Shown: piece by piece, positions 44,800 through 45,008 of the stretch
Numbering within the stretch: position 1 is the first letter of the stretch
Layout of the letters: every line of letters starts with the position of its first letter
Assembly: GCF_009765995.1 (NCBI RefSeq)
Contig: NZ_LMUI01000027.1
Coordinates: 1-45,008, forward strand
DNA: 45,008 bases
From: Methylocapsa sp. S129
GTDB taxonomy: Bacteria > Pseudomonadota > Alphaproteobacteria > Rhizobiales > Beijerinckiaceae
Direction of reading: 5' to 3'
Made by a program: the position numbers and the translations under genes
The notes under the pieces: generated by a model
The model's input: the letters and a program-made list of their open reading frames with translations, nothing else
Told to the model about the DNA's origin: nothing
Databases searched by the model: none

Positions 44800-45008
44800 A
44801 TGTTGGCGCTACGGAAACAATCTGCCCATCGCTTCGATCAATCGGCGGCAAGGGTTCGGCGCGAGGGCTGGAGCCCGCAATCGGCAGCCGTCGGAGGGGG
44901 AGACAACGCGTCGCTCCTGGCGCTTGCGGGCGATGCGCTTGGCACCCGCTTCCGCTTCTGGCGGGGCGCCTCCGGCCAGCGCTATATATTTTCGACTTAT
45001 GACCAAGA
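44800..45008 (+). CDS. 5' part of an unidentified protein, cut by the window edge
   Basis: An ATG at 44800, with GCGGAG about eight bases upstream, opens a frame that stays open for 69 codons to the end of the window. The visible protein begins MLALRKQSAHRFDQSAARVR and continues to a segment reading LAGDALGTRFRFWRG followed by ASGQRYIFSTYDQ. The last part looks like a conserved small domain (FWRG-ASG-RYIF) that I recall from hypothetical proteins in rhizobia, but I cannot name the function. It has no signal peptide or membrane helix in the visible part. Confidence 0.6.
   Translation, partial: MLALRKQSAHRFDQSAARVRREGWSPQSAAVGGGDNASLLALAGDALGTRFRFWRGASGQRYIFSTYDQ

Overview
The window reads as chromosomal backbone of a GC-rich alphaproteobacterium, most likely of the order Hyphomicrobiales (Rhizobiales). 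The reasons are the hisB-DUF2628-hisH-hisA-hisF cluster, hslVU beside the his genes, an rsmG-parA-parB-holA cluster with a parS site, metX-metW, MmcB, and ftsEX opposite a zinc-ribbon gene. Family level (Beijerinckiaceae/Methylocystaceae-like) is only an impression. I see no rRNA, tRNA, CRISPR array, transposase or phage gene. Almost every gene can be assigned to a family, and the packing is tight with many stop/start overlaps.

Layout. 1-3.9 kb: a small secreted protein, a Gfo/Idh/MocA sugar-type oxidoreductase divergent from an RpiR regulator, two palindromic repeat elements and a HAD 5'-nucleotidase. 4.0-7.3 kb (minus strand): histidine biosynthesis hisB-DUF2628-hisH-hisA-hisF. 7.4-10.5 kb (plus): hslV-hslU behind a good heat-shock (sigma-32-like) promoter candidate, then trpS. 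10.6-13.9 kb (minus): mnmE-mnmG for tRNA wobble-uridine modification. 14.0-16.8 kb (plus): cysD-cysNC for sulfate activation. 17.0-24.1 kb (plus): a complete Dpp-type peptide ABC importer whose last gene overlaps a GMC oxidoreductase. 24.2-28.6 kb: mmcB, a repeat-bearing AT-rich gap, rsmG (carrying a perfect parS palindrome), parA, parB and opposing holA. 28.7-34.0 kb: leuB, an unknown membrane-anchored protein, metX-metW and an M20 amidohydrolase. 34.1-37.1 kb (minus): uxuA and a Uup-type ABC-F protein. 37.3-42.1 kb: pgi, then on the minus strand a zinc-ribbon protein, hpt and aminopeptidase P. 42.2-45.0 kb (plus): ftsE-ftsX, plsC and the 5' part of an unidentified gene cut by the window edge.

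How the parts connect. Chromosome segregation (parA, parB, parS) and division (ftsEX with a consensus CtrA box upstream) carry the sequence signals expected of alphaproteobacterial cell-cycle control. The usual mnmE-mnmG-rsmG-parA-parB string is split here into two opposed halves about 11 kb apart, with the cysteine, Dpp/GMC and mmcB genes between them. The least conventional unit is the translationally coupled Dpp importer plus GMC oxidoreductase. I did not find a convincing wholly new defence or mobile system. The strongest leads are regulatory sites and two unexplained conserved-looking proteins (DUF2628 in the his operon; the 246-residue protein at 29917-30657).
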